Shown piece by piece: positions 7,754-15,058 of a DNA stretch of 37,773 nt (positions are counted from its first letter, which is position 1; the number at the start of each line of letters is the position of its first letter). The notes beneath the pieces were generated by a model, which was given only the letters and a program-made list of their open reading frames with translations, made no database searches and was not told the DNA's origin. The translations under genes were made by a program, and so were the position numbers. This stretch comes from JBOGFC01 sp050742155 (lineage in GTDB: Bacteria > Actinomycetota > Acidimicrobiia > Spongiisociales > JALYHC01). The stretch lies in assembly GCA_050742155.1 (NCBI GenBank), contig JBOGFC010000034.1, forward strand, positions 1 to 37,773, in the 5' to 3' direction.

Positions 7754-7795
7754 TGGCGCGCAAACTTCACACCAGGGTGTGAGAATCCCGCGCCA
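7754..7795. promoter_or_regulatory. Nested inverted repeat between the LOG-family gene and tldD
   Basis: The outer arms are TGGCGCG (7754-7760) and CGCGCCA (7789-7795). The inner arms are TCACACC (7767-7773) and GGTGTGA (7776-7782) with a 2-nt centre. Both are perfect 7-bp inverted repeats. The element lies upstream of the likely tldD -10 box (TAGCAT, 7809-7814), so it is better placed as a protein-binding site than as part of the tldD leader. Confidence 0.5.
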
Positions 7796-7842
7796 GAACG
7801 GGAGGCGGTAGCATCCGGCGCCTCATCAGACGGAGGTGTCCT

Positions 7843-9282
7843 TTGTTCGACTATGCCCGAGCGGCGGTGGAGGGGGCGCTCGCCGCCGGCGCCCACTACG
7901 CCGACGCCCGCACGGTGGTCTCCCAGCACGAGCGCCTCTCGGCGCTCAACCAGGTGATCGAGGGCTTCGACCGCTCCGAGCAGGCCGGGGTGGGAGTGCG
8001 AGCCCTGACCGGCTCATCTTGGGGATTCTTCGCCACCGAGGAGCTCTCCGAGCAGGCGGCCCGCCAGGCCGGCGAGCGGGCGGCGGCCGTCGCCAAGGCC
8101 TCGGCCACGGTGGCCGGGCCGGACCTCGAGCTGGCCGACGTGGCGGTGCGGGAGGACGATTACCAGACGCCGCACGAGGAGCACCCCTTCTCGGTCTCCG
8201 TCTCCGAGAAGGGCGACCTCCTGGTGGAGGTGACCAAGCTCCTGCAGGAGGTGGAGGGGATCTCGCTGGCGGAGGCCTCGATGGGGTTCTGGGACACCGA
8301 GAAGTGGTTCGTCTCCAGCCAGGGCCATCGCCTCCACCAGCACATCGTGGAATCCGGGGGCGACATGAGCGCCACCGCGGTGGGGGAGGCCGAGACGCAG
8401 CGTCGCTCCTACCCGCAATCCTTCGGCCAGTATCAGACCGGCGGGTACGAGGTGATCCGTGCATTCGACTTGCCCGGGAACGCCGGACGGATCGCCGAGG
8501 AGGCGGCCGTCTTGCATCGGGCCGACGAGTGCCCGGAGGGGACCACCGACCTCATCCTGGAGTCGAGCCAGCTGGCCCTCCAGATCCACGAGTCGGTGGG
8601 ACACGCCATCGAGCTCGACCGCATTCTCGGCTGGGAAGCCGCCTTCGCCGGCACCTCATTCCTGGAGCTGGGCAAGCTGGGCAAGCTGAAGTACGGGTCG
8701 CCGGTCATGAACATCGTCGCCGACGCCACGCTGTCGGGGGCGCTGGGCACCTTCGGCTATGACGACGAAGGCACCCCCGCCCAGCGGGTCGAGATCGTCA
8801 AGGAGGGGACCTGGGTAGGGGTCCTCTCGGGCCGGGACTCGGCGGCCATCGCCGGGCTGCCGCCGGGCGGGATGGTGAGGGCGGACGGGTACAACCGCCT
8901 GCCCATGGTCCGGATGACCAATGTGGGGTTGCTGCCCGGCGACTCCTCCCTCGAGGAGATCATCGCCGATACCGAGGATGGCATCTACATGTCGACCAAC
9001 CGCTCCTGGTCGATCGATGACAAGCGGCTCAATTTCCAGTTCGGCTGCGAGATCGCCTGGGAGATCAAGGGCGGCAAGCGGGGCCGGATGCTCCGTAATC
9101 CCACCTATACCGGAATCACGCCGCAGTTTTGGGGGTCGCTCGACCGCCTGGCCGGCGAGGGAGAATGGGTGTTCTGGGGCACCCCCAACTGCGGGAAGGG
9201 CCAGCCCATGCAGGTGGGCCACACCGGCCACCCGGCCTCGCCGGGGCGCTTCCATCAGGTGCGGGTGGGGGTGAAGGGATGA
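7843..9282 (+). CDS. tldD: TldD family metalloprotease subunit
   Basis: This 479-residue protein carries the TldD zinc motif HESVGH (His249, Glu250, His254; HExxxH) followed by AIELDRILGWEAAFAG. The other TldD blocks are present as well: the N-terminal metal-independent domain, then SLEEIIADTEDGIYM and KGGKRGRMLRNPTYTG near the C-terminus. In E. coli, TldD and TldE form a heterodimer in which only TldD holds the metal. It trims unfolded peptides, including the leader of microcin B17 and the CcdA antitoxin. The TTG start at 7843 is fixed by GGAGGT at 7832-7837. The partner gene follows after a 91-nt spacer containing a palindromic repeat. No modified-peptide cluster is visible nearby, although a VapBC antitoxin is encoded 1 kb upstream. 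Confidence 0.93.
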   Translation: MFDYARAAVEGALAAGAHYADARTVVSQHERLSALNQVIEGFDRSEQAGVGVRALTGSSWGFFATEELSEQAARQAGERAAAVAKASATVAGPDLELADVAVREDDYQTPHEEHPFSVSVSEKGDLLVEVTKLLQEVEGISLAEASMGFWDTEKWFVSSQGHRLHQHIVESGGDMSATAVGEAETQRRSYPQSFGQYQTGGYEVIRAFDLPGNAGRIAEEAAVLHRADECPEGTTDLILESSQLALQIHESVGHAIELDRILGWEAAFAGTSFLELGKLGKLKYGSPVMNIVADATLSGALGTFGYDDEGTPAQRVEIVKEGTWVGVLSGRDSAAIAGLPPGGMVRADGYNRLPMVRMTNVGLLPGDSSLEEIIADTEDGIYMSTNRSWSIDDKRLNFQFGCEIAWEIKGGKRGRMLRNPTYTGITPQFWGSLDRLAGEGEWVFWGTPNCGKGQPMQVGHTGHPASPGRFHQVRVGVKG

Positions 9283-9377
9283 GCCCTTACCTCGACCACT
9301 TGCTCCCGTTCTTGCGTGAGAAACTGACCGCCGGCGGTACGGAACTCACGCAAGAACGGTGGGGGGAGGAGACATGA
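9279..9377 (+). CDS. Bridging mini-cistron between tldD and tldE
   Basis: A 32-residue frame starts with an ATGA that overlaps the tldD stop and ends with a TGA overlapping the ATGA of tldE. Its middle is the palindromic repeat R1. The peptide starts MSPYLDHL, similar to the tldE start MSRYMDLC. It is probably not a functional protein. It may carry ribosomes across the repeat, or it may be the original tldE start cut off by the repeat. Confidence 0.3.
   Translation: MSPYLDHLLPFLREKLTAGGTELTQERWGEET
9306..9359 (+). repeat. Palindromic repeat R1, copy 1 (tldD-tldE spacer)
   Basis: Perfect 15-bp arms CCGTTCTTGCGTGAG (9306-9320) and CTCACGCAAGAACGG (9345-9359) enclose 24 nt. A further perfect palindrome, ACCGCCGGCGGT, lies at the centre (9327-9338). 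A second copy of the whole element, with about the same centre, is at 23953-24000. It would fold into a long hairpin in RNA, ending 14 nt before the tldE ATG. Confidence 0.85.
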
Positions 9378-10705
9378 GCCGCTACATGGATCTCTGCGAG
9401 CAGGTCCTCGAGCTGGTGGGCAGGCGCGCCGAGGCACAGGTGATGGTGGCCGGAGGACGCTCGGCCCTGACTCGATTCGCCAACTCCTTCATCCACCAGA
9501 ACGTCGGGGAGGACCAGCTCTCGGTCAACCTCAAGGTGGTCGTGGATGGTCGGGTGGCCTCGGCCAGCACCACCCGCTCGACCGTCGACGCCCTGCAGCG
9601 GCTGGTGGAGGGAGCGATCGACGCCGCCAAGCTGCGGCCGGTCGATCCGGACTGGCCGGGCCTGGCTCCACCCGCCGAGGTGCAGCCGGTGGAGCACTAC
9701 GACGAGGCCACCGCCGAGGCCTCCCCCGAGGAGCGGGCGGCGGTGGTGAAGGAGTTCGTGGCGGCCGGTGACGGCATGCGGGCGGCCGGTTACTGCGATA
9801 CGGAGGGTGGGTTGGTCGCCTTCGCCAGCACGGCCGGACAGCGAGCGGAGGGCCGCAGCACGCGGGCCACGGTGGACGGCATCCACCAGACGGAGTCCTC
9901 GGCGGGAGCCGCCCATCAGACCGCCCTCCGCCTGGCCGACCTGGACGGGTCGGCCGGCGGGCAGGTGGCCGCCCGCAAGGCGCGCGACGCGTCCAAGCCC
10001 GTGGAGCTGGAACCCGGCCGCTACGAGGTGGTGCTGGAGCCGGAGTGTGTGGCGACCATCGTGGTGTTCCTGTCCTTCTACGGCCTCAACGGCAAGGCGG
10101 TGGCCGAGGGCCAATCCTTCGCCAGAGTCGGGGAGCGGCAGTTCGACCGGACCTTCAACATCTGGGACAGCGTGGCCGAGCTGCGGGCGCTGGGCGTCCC
10201 CTTCGACGCCGAGGGCACCCCCAAACGGAAGGTCGACTTCGTGCGGGAAGGGGTGGTGGAGTCGCTGGCCCACGACCGGCGGACGGCCGGCAAGCTGGAC
10301 GCCGAGAGCACCGGGCACGCCATTCCCGGCGGCGAGGTGTGGGGCGCCTTCCCCAGCAACGTGTTCGTAGGGACCGGGAACCGGTCCCTGCCAGAGATGA
10401 TCGGAGCCGTGGAACGGGGCCTCCTGGTGACCCAGTTCAACTACTGCCGGATCCTCGACCCCAAGACGCAGGTGGTGACCGGCCTGACCCGGAACGGGAC
10501 CTTCCTCATCGAGGGCGGGGAGGTCACCAAGGCGGTCGGCAACCTCCGTTTCACGCAGTCGTTCGTGAAGGCTCTCGGTGAGGGAAGCCTGCTGGGGATC
10601 GGCTCCGAGTCTCGCTTCGCCGACTCCGAGTTCGGGGCGGGCTTCATCGTCGCCCCGGCCGTGCATCTGGCGGAGTGGAACTTCACGGGAGGGGCGAAGG
10701 GATAG
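9374..10705 (+). CDS. tldE: TldE/PmbA family protein
   Basis: This 443-residue protein is the metal-free partner of TldD. It shares the fold but has no HExxxH motif. Recognisable blocks are FANSFIHQNVGEDQLSV near the N-terminus, YEVVLEPECVATIVVFLSF, GRASEWGAF-type sequence (here GGEVWGAFPSNVFVG), and the C-terminal NGTFLIEGGEVTKAVGNLRF. With TldD it should form a protease acting on small or unfolded peptides in the cytoplasm. ATG 9374 was chosen because GGAGGA precedes it by 3 nt; the frame can be extended to GTG 9359, but only into the repeat. Its 3' end overlaps the opposite-strand kinase gene by 23 nt. Confidence 0.92.
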   Translation: MSRYMDLCEQVLELVGRRAEAQVMVAGGRSALTRFANSFIHQNVGEDQLSVNLKVVVDGRVASASTTRSTVDALQRLVEGAIDAAKLRPVDPDWPGLAPPAEVQPVEHYDEATAEASPEERAAVVKEFVAAGDGMRAAGYCDTEGGLVAFASTAGQRAEGRSTRATVDGIHQTESSAGAAHQTALRLADLDGSAGGQVAARKARDASKPVELEPGRYEVVLEPECVATIVVFLSFYGLNGKAVAEGQSFARVGERQFDRTFNIWDSVAELRALGVPFDAEGTPKRKVDFVREGVVESLAHDRRTAGKLDAESTGHAIPGGEVWGAFPSNVFVGTGNRSLPEMIGAVERGLLVTQFNYCRILDPKTQVVTGLTRNGTFLIEGGEVTKAVGNLRFTQSFVKALGEGSLLGIGSESRFADSEFGAGFIVAPAVHLAEWNFTGGAKG

Positions 10706-12437
10706 GGATACCCTGCTCCCGAACTCCTCGCACGGGGAGGGTGAGGGGGGGAGGGTATCTCTCAGCCGGCAGGGTGAGCGTGAAGACCGTCCATTCGCCG
10801 CGGCGAGCGTGGGCCAGCATGCCCCCCATGGCCCGGGCCAGCTGGAGTGAGATGCTCAACCCGAGCCCGATCGACTCGGGCTGCCCCCCCGTCACGTCTC
10901 TTCCCTCGTAGGGCTGGAAGATGAGCTTCTCCCGCCACTCCGGGATGGGAGGCCCGTCGTTGCGGACGGAGAGGGCGAGCTCGTGGCCGGCCTGCTCGGC
11001 TTCGACGATCACTCGGGCAGTCGCGTAGCGCACCGCATTGGCACACAGGTTGCGCACGATCTGCCGCACCCGCAGAGGGTCGGCCCATACCTTGCCGAGA
11101 TGCTCGCCCACCACCACGTCCTTGCCGGGCGGGATGGCCAGCCGGCCCACCACCCGGCCCACCTGCTCGCCCAGGTCCACTTCCGCCGGGAACACGTTCA
11201 GGGAGCCCGCTTTGACCCTTCCCGCGGCCAGCAAGTCCTCCACCAGGTCGGCCAGCTCGTTGGCCTCCTGCTCGAGAACGTGGACGAGCTCGCGCAGCTC
11301 GGCTTGGGGAAGGGCGGGACCCTCCTCGGCGAGGATGCCGGCCATCCCCACCACCGCGGTGAGCGGGGTGCGCAGCTCGTGGCTGACCGCCGCCAGGAAG
11401 CGGTCCTTCTCCTGGGAGAGCTGGTTGAGCCGGGCCAGCTCCTGACGGTGGGCGGTCCCCTGGTTGAGGAGATGGGCGGCCACGGCCGCCAGCACCGTGG
11501 CCAGCAGGCCGAGCCACAGGGCGAGAACGTACCCGGTCCTCTCCGACTGGAGGTGGTCCACCGGGGCGACCACCTCCAATCGCCAGCGGCGGTCGAGCAC
11601 ATCGATCGTGTCGGACCAGGCGGTCGGTCGCCGGACGGCCTGGTGGTCATCGGAGCCGGTCACATCCGTCATCGTCCACCCGACGGGGCCGTCGAGCAGG
11701 GCCGGATAGGTCTTCTCGATCAGCTCGTCGAGCTGCACGGCGGCGTAGAGCATGCCGATGAACCGGTCCTCCTTGTCCTGCGCCGGGGCGAAGAGCAGCA
11801 CATCGCCCGGAGCGTCGTCGCCCGGGAGGCTGACGAAGTTGCTGAGGGCGGGCCGTCTGGAGGATCTCGCCTCGATGATGGCCGAGCGCCGCCCCGGGTG
11901 GTCGGCGAGGGAAAGACCGAGCACGTCCGGGAGGTCGCCGAACCCGACCGTGAAGAGGACCGGGAAATAGGAGGCGGCCAGGCCGACCGCACGAGGCTCG
12001 CCTTCCGGGCCCAGGCGGTACACCTGGTAGGTGGGCACCTCGGCCCGGACCGCCACAAGGTGTGCCGGCAGGTCGGTGCCTGAGATAAGGGGGGCAAAGC
12101 CCACCCGGGCCATGCCCTGCGCCGGGCCGATCCTGGCTGCGAAGGCTTCGAACTCGGCCCGGGTCACCTCGTCGGAAGCCCCGAAGAGGCCCTGCAGGCC
12201 GGTGAGGCGATCCAGGTTGTCGGAGACGGCTCCTTCGATCAGCGCCACCAGGAGCTGGGCGTCCGATGCCAGGTGGGCGGCCGACCGGCGCTCGTGCACC
12301 TTGAGCGCCGCCGCCAGAAGCACGCCCAGGACGGCGAATCCCACCGCGAGCACCATCAGCGCCCGGTGGTAGCGCAGCAGCCGGCGCCGTGGGCCGCCGC
12401 GGGCGACCTCCGCATCGAGGGGCCGATCAGTCAACAC
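10683..12437 (-). CDS. CHASE-domain sensor histidine kinase
   Basis: From GTG 12437 the protein has 584 residues. A first membrane helix (about 26-46) is followed by an extracytoplasmic region of about 250 residues with CHASE-like blocks (ASDEVTRAEFEAFAARI, YFPVLFTV, RRSAIIEARSS, DDAPGDVLLFAPAQD). A second helix (YVLALWLGLLATVLAAVAAHLL region) precedes the kinase core. That core has the H-box SHELRTPLTAVVGM, the N-box NLCANAVRYA, the F-box LIFQPYEG and the G-box SIGLGLSISL. CHASE domains sense small extracellular ligands. No response regulator is adjacent, so it is an orphan. The open frame extends to 12677, but that would overlap the opposite-strand hutG-like gene. GTG 12437 (or TTG 12434) follows a GAAAGGGG-like site. 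The last residues (PPPLTLPVRGVREQG) come from a G-rich repeat-like tract. Confidence 0.87.
   Translation of the reverse strand: MLTDRPLDAEVARGGPRRRLLRYHRALMVLAVGFAVLGVLLAAALKVHERRSAAHLASDAQLLVALIEGAVSDNLDRLTGLQGLFGASDEVTRAEFEAFAARIGPAQGMARVGFAPLISGTDLPAHLVAVRAEVPTYQVYRLGPEGEPRAVGLAASYFPVLFTVGFGDLPDVLGLSLADHPGRRSAIIEARSSRRPALSNFVSLPGDDAPGDVLLFAPAQDKEDRFIGMLYAAVQLDELIEKTYPALLDGPVGWTMTDVTGSDDHQAVRRPTAWSDTIDVLDRRWRLEVVAPVDHLQSERTGYVLALWLGLLATVLAAVAAHLLNQGTAHRQELARLNQLSQEKDRFLAAVSHELRTPLTAVVGMAGILAEEGPALPQAELRELVHVLEQEANELADLVEDLLAAGRVKAGSLNVFPAEVDLGEQVGRVVGRLAIPPGKDVVVGEHLGKVWADPLRVRQIVRNLCANAVRYATARVIVEAEQAGHELALSVRNDGPPIPEWREKLIFQPYEGRDVTGGQPESIGLGLSISLQLARAMGGMLAHARRGEWTVFTLTLPAERYPPPLTLPVRGVREQGIPIPSPLP
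10708..10742. terminator. Possible hairpin between the convergent tldE and kinase genes
   Basis: ACCCTGCTCCC and GGGGAGGGT can pair imperfectly around a 14-nt loop just after the tldE stop codon. The sequence also codes the last residues of the kinase. No T-run follows, so intrinsic termination is uncertain. It could equally be a degenerate R2-type repeat. Confidence 0.25.
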
Positions 12438-12492
12438 CCCTTTCCATCGGCTCGCTGGATCGGGTTCTTGATCCCGGCGCTGGGCGCGGCGG

Positions 12493-12498
12493 TAACCT
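12493..12498 (+). promoter_or_regulatory. Putative -10 box of the hutG-hutH unit
   Basis: TAACCT lies 9 nt before the ATG at 12508, and there is no ribosome binding site between them. It fits the TAnnnT pattern of this window. Confidence 0.35.
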
Positions 12499-12507
12499 CT
12501 TCGATCG

Positions 12508-13488
12508 ATGCCGATCGACGATCCTGCCTGGCCGCGGGCCGACGCCTGGCTCGAACGAGCCGACCCCGATCCGGTCCTGGCCGTGGTGGGGGTGCCCACC
12601 TCGGCCGGTTCGCTCTCGCCCTCAGAAGCCTGGTCCACGCCGCCCCGACTGCGTCGCGTTCTGGAGCGGTTCTCCATCTACCAAGGCGAGCAGCGGCTCG
12701 ATCTGGGCGCCTTGGCGGTGGCCGACCTAGGCGATTGGGGACTGGAGGGGCTCGACCTGGAGGCCTCCCAGGCGGCCGTAGAGCGTCATGCCCGCCAGCT
12801 GTCCGAAGGACCCATCTACGCCTTCTTCGGCGGGGACAACGCCATCACCCGACCCCTGGTGCGGGGGTTGGCCCGGGGGGATCTGAGTCGGGTGGGGGTG
12901 CTCACCTTGGACGCCCATCACGACGTGCGCACCCTGGAGTCGGGCCCCACCAACGGCACGCCCATCCGGGGGCTGGTGGAGGATGGGCTGCCGGACGGCC
13001 GGGTGGTACAGGTCGGGATCCACTCCTTCGCCAACTCCCGGCAGTACCGCCAGTACTGCGACGAGCACCAGATCCGCGTGGTGTCGATCCAAGATCTCGA
13101 GGAAGAGGGCATCAGGCAGGCGGTGGTGGGAGGCCTGAGCTGGCTGGCCGACCGGTGCGAGTGGATCTACATCGACGTGGATCTCGACGTGCTCGACCGC
13201 GCCTTCGCTCCCGCCTGCCCGGGAGCCCGGCCGGGGGGGTTGCACCCCCGGCAGTTGGCAGCCGCCGCCTTCCTGTGCGGGGCACATCCCCGGGTGCGGG
13301 CGGCCGATTTCGTGGAGGTGGACGCCGCTTGCGATGTCAACGACCTAACCCTGATGAACGCCGCCCACGCCTTCCTGTCCTTCGCCGCCGGCCTGGCCCG
13401 TCGCCGGGAACGGCAGGCAGACATGGACCTCCCCCCTCAAGGGGGGTCGCAAGGAAAGAAGAGCCTCCCCCCTCAAGGGGGGAGGTAG
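12508..13488 (+). CDS. hutG: Arginase-fold hydrolase, probable formimidoylglutamase
   Basis: This 326-residue protein has the binuclear metal-site motifs of the arginase/agmatinase/formimidoylglutamase superfamily: LDAHHD (Asp135, His137, Asp139), the DVDLDVLD segment (Asp223, Asp225) and a late VEVD. The first motif, normally GGDH, reads GGDN, so the first metal ligand is Asn111 rather than His. The stop lies 7 nt before hutH, and urocanate hydratase and imidazolonepropionase lie downstream. Hydrolysis of N-formimidoyl-glutamate to glutamate and formamide is therefore the best reading; agmatinase or guanidino hydrolase activity is the alternative. The C-terminal tail (LPPQGGSQGKKSLPPQGGR) is translated from a repeat and is probably not part of the fold. 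Confidence 0.8.
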   Translation: MPIDDPAWPRADAWLERADPDPVLAVVGVPTSAGSLSPSEAWSTPPRLRRVLERFSIYQGEQRLDLGALAVADLGDWGLEGLDLEASQAAVERHARQLSEGPIYAFFGGDNAITRPLVRGLARGDLSRVGVLTLDAHHDVRTLESGPTNGTPIRGLVEDGLPDGRVVQVGIHSFANSRQYRQYCDEHQIRVVSIQDLEEEGIRQAVVGGLSWLADRCEWIYIDVDLDVLDRAFAPACPGARPGGLHPRQLAAAAFLCGAHPRVRAADFVEVDAACDVNDLTLMNAAHAFLSFAAGLARRRERQADMDLPPQGGSQGKKSLPPQGGR

Positions 13489-13521
13489 GAGGGGGGTGAT
13501 TCCCTCGCAAGGAAAGAAGAA
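13428..13521 (+). repeat. Tandem C-run/G-run hairpin repeats at the hutG-hutH junction (family R2)
   Basis: CCTCCCCCCTCAAGGGGGG occurs at 13428-13446 and 13464-13482; each forms a hairpin. The spacer TCGCAAGGAAAGAAGAG (13447-13463) recurs nearly intact at 13505-13521. The unit is thus repeated about twice, covering the hutG stop codon and the hutH start codon. Confidence 0.8.
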
Positions 13522-15055
13522 GACTGAACCCCTGGTGGTCGACGGGGGGCCGCTCGAGCCCTCCCAGGTGGTGGCCGTGGTGGAGGGACGGGCCGAGGCG
13601 GTGCCGGCTCCCGATCTCGAGCGGCGGATGGCCCCCGCCCGGCGGGTGGTGGAGCGGGCCGTCCAACGAGGGGAGGTCGTCTACGGGGTGACCACCGGGT
13701 TCGGGGCGCTGGCCGATCGGCGCATCGACCCCTCGGAGGCCGAGGCCCTGCAGGCTGCCTTGCTGCGCAGCCACGCCGCCGGGGTGGGCGAGCCGGTCCC
13801 CGATCCTCTGGTGCGGGCCATGCTGCTCCTGCGTGCCCGCACCCTCGCCCAGGGTTATTCCGGGGTGAGGGCGGTGCTGGTGGAACGCTACCTGGAGTTC
13901 TTGCGCCGCGACCTGCTGCCGGTGGTCCCGGGCCAGGGCTCGGTGGGTGCGTCCGGGGACCTGGCCCAGTTCGCCCACCTGGCCCTCCCTCTGATCGGTG
14001 AGGGCCGCCTGAAGGACGGGGGAGAGCTGCTCCCGGCCGGGGAAGCACTGGCCCGGCACGGGCTCGAGCCGATCCATCTCCTGGCCAAGGAGGGGCTCAG
14101 CCTGCTCAACGGGACCGAAGGGATGCTGGCCTACGCAGTCCTGGGCCTGCACCGCGGCGAGAGGTTGGCCCGGGCAGCCGACCTGGCCTGCGCCCTCTCC
14201 GTGGAGGCTCTTCTGGCCACCGACCGTCCCTTCCAGGCGGACGTGCACCGGCTGCGACCCCATCCCGGGCAAGTGGCCGCCGCCGACAACCTGGCCCGGT
14301 TGCTGGCCGGATCGCAGATCGTGGCCGGCCACCGGGACTCCGCCCATGCCGTCCAGGACGCCTACAGCCTGCGCTGCGCCCCTCAGGTGCACGGGGCCTG
14401 CCGCGACGTCCTGGCCTTTGTGGAGGAGGTGTGCCGCCGGGAGCTGGGCTCGGTGGTGGACAACCCGATCGTCTTCCCGGAGAGCGGGGAAGTGGTCTCG
14501 GCGGGCAACTTTCACGGCCAGCCGCTGGCCTTCGCCCTCGACTTCCTGGCCATAGCGGCCACCGAGCTCTCCAGCATCTCCGAGCGCCGCACCGATCGCA
14601 TCCTCGACCCGGAGCGCTCCTCCGGGCTTCCCCCCTTCCTGGCTCCCAAGCCCGGGCTCAACAGCGGCTACATGCTGGCGCAGTACACCGCCGCGGCACT
14701 GGTGGCCGAGAGCCGGGTGCTCAGCCATCCCGCCAGCGTGGAGTCGATCCCCACCTCCGGCAGCCAGGAGGACCACGTCTCGATGGGATGGGGCGCCGGC
14801 CGCAAGGCTTGGCAGATCCTCGACAACGCGGCCCGGGTGTTGGCGGTGGAGATCGTCTGCGCCGTCCAGGGATTGGAGCACCGGGAAGCGCAGCCGGCCG
14901 CCGGCACCGCCGCGGCGATGCGAGCCGTGCGCGAGGTCGTGCCTCCCCTCGCGGAGGACCGGGCCCTCAGCGAGGAGCTCGAGACGGTGGCCGCCCTGAT
15001 CGAGGACGGCGTCCTCCTCCGGGCGGTGGAGGGCGCCGTCGGGGAGTTGCGCTAG
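13496..15055 (+). CDS. hutH: Histidine ammonia-lyase
   Basis: The 519-residue product deaminates L-histidine to trans-urocanate, the first step of histidine utilisation, in the cytoplasm. The self-forming MIO cofactor triad Ala152-Ser153-Gly154 is in GSVGASGDLAQFAHLAL. Active-site Tyr63 is in VYGVTTGFG, His93 in SHAAGVGEP, and the later blocks QDAYSLRCAPQVHG, NFHGQPLAF and TSGSQEDHVSMG are intact. Length is normal for the family (about 510). The start is GTG 13496, with a G-rich stretch (GGAGGGGG) just before it, inside a repeat. The first dozen residues (IPSQGKKK) are therefore repeat-derived; the conserved sequence begins near residue 14. It is in one unit with the hutG-like gene. Confidence 0.97.
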   Translation: MIPSQGKKKTEPLVVDGGPLEPSQVVAVVEGRAEAVPAPDLERRMAPARRVVERAVQRGEVVYGVTTGFGALADRRIDPSEAEALQAALLRSHAAGVGEPVPDPLVRAMLLLRARTLAQGYSGVRAVLVERYLEFLRRDLLPVVPGQGSVGASGDLAQFAHLALPLIGEGRLKDGGELLPAGEALARHGLEPIHLLAKEGLSLLNGTEGMLAYAVLGLHRGERLARAADLACALSVEALLATDRPFQADVHRLRPHPGQVAAADNLARLLAGSQIVAGHRDSAHAVQDAYSLRCAPQVHGACRDVLAFVEEVCRRELGSVVDNPIVFPESGEVVSAGNFHGQPLAFALDFLAIAATELSSISERRTDRILDPERSSGLPPFLAPKPGLNSGYMLAQYTAAALVAESRVLSHPASVESIPTSGSQEDHVSMGWGAGRKAWQILDNAARVLAVEIVCAVQGLEHREAQPAAGTAAAMRAVREVVPPLAEDRALSEELETVAALIEDGVLLRAVEGAVGELR

Positions 15056-15058
15056 CCG

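Noticed and set aside
9287..10666. 459-codon minus-strand frame opposite tldE
   Set aside because: Shadow of tldE; the sequence is His/Gly/Leu-rich with no recognisable domain.
6250..10705. A RiPP or peptide-processing cluster around TldD/TldE
   Set aside because: No precursor peptide, cyclodehydratase, radical SAM or exporter gene is nearby; TldD/TldE occur widely as housekeeping proteases.
12438..12677. N-terminal extension of the histidine kinase to 12677
   Set aside because: It would overlap the first 170 nt of the opposite-strand hutG-like gene, and the extra residues are Ser/Arg/Glu-rich without structure; GTG 12437 lies just before the first membrane helix.
13337..14881. 514-codon minus-strand frame opposite hutH
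   Set aside because: Antisense to the conserved histidine ammonia-lyase and without domain signatures.
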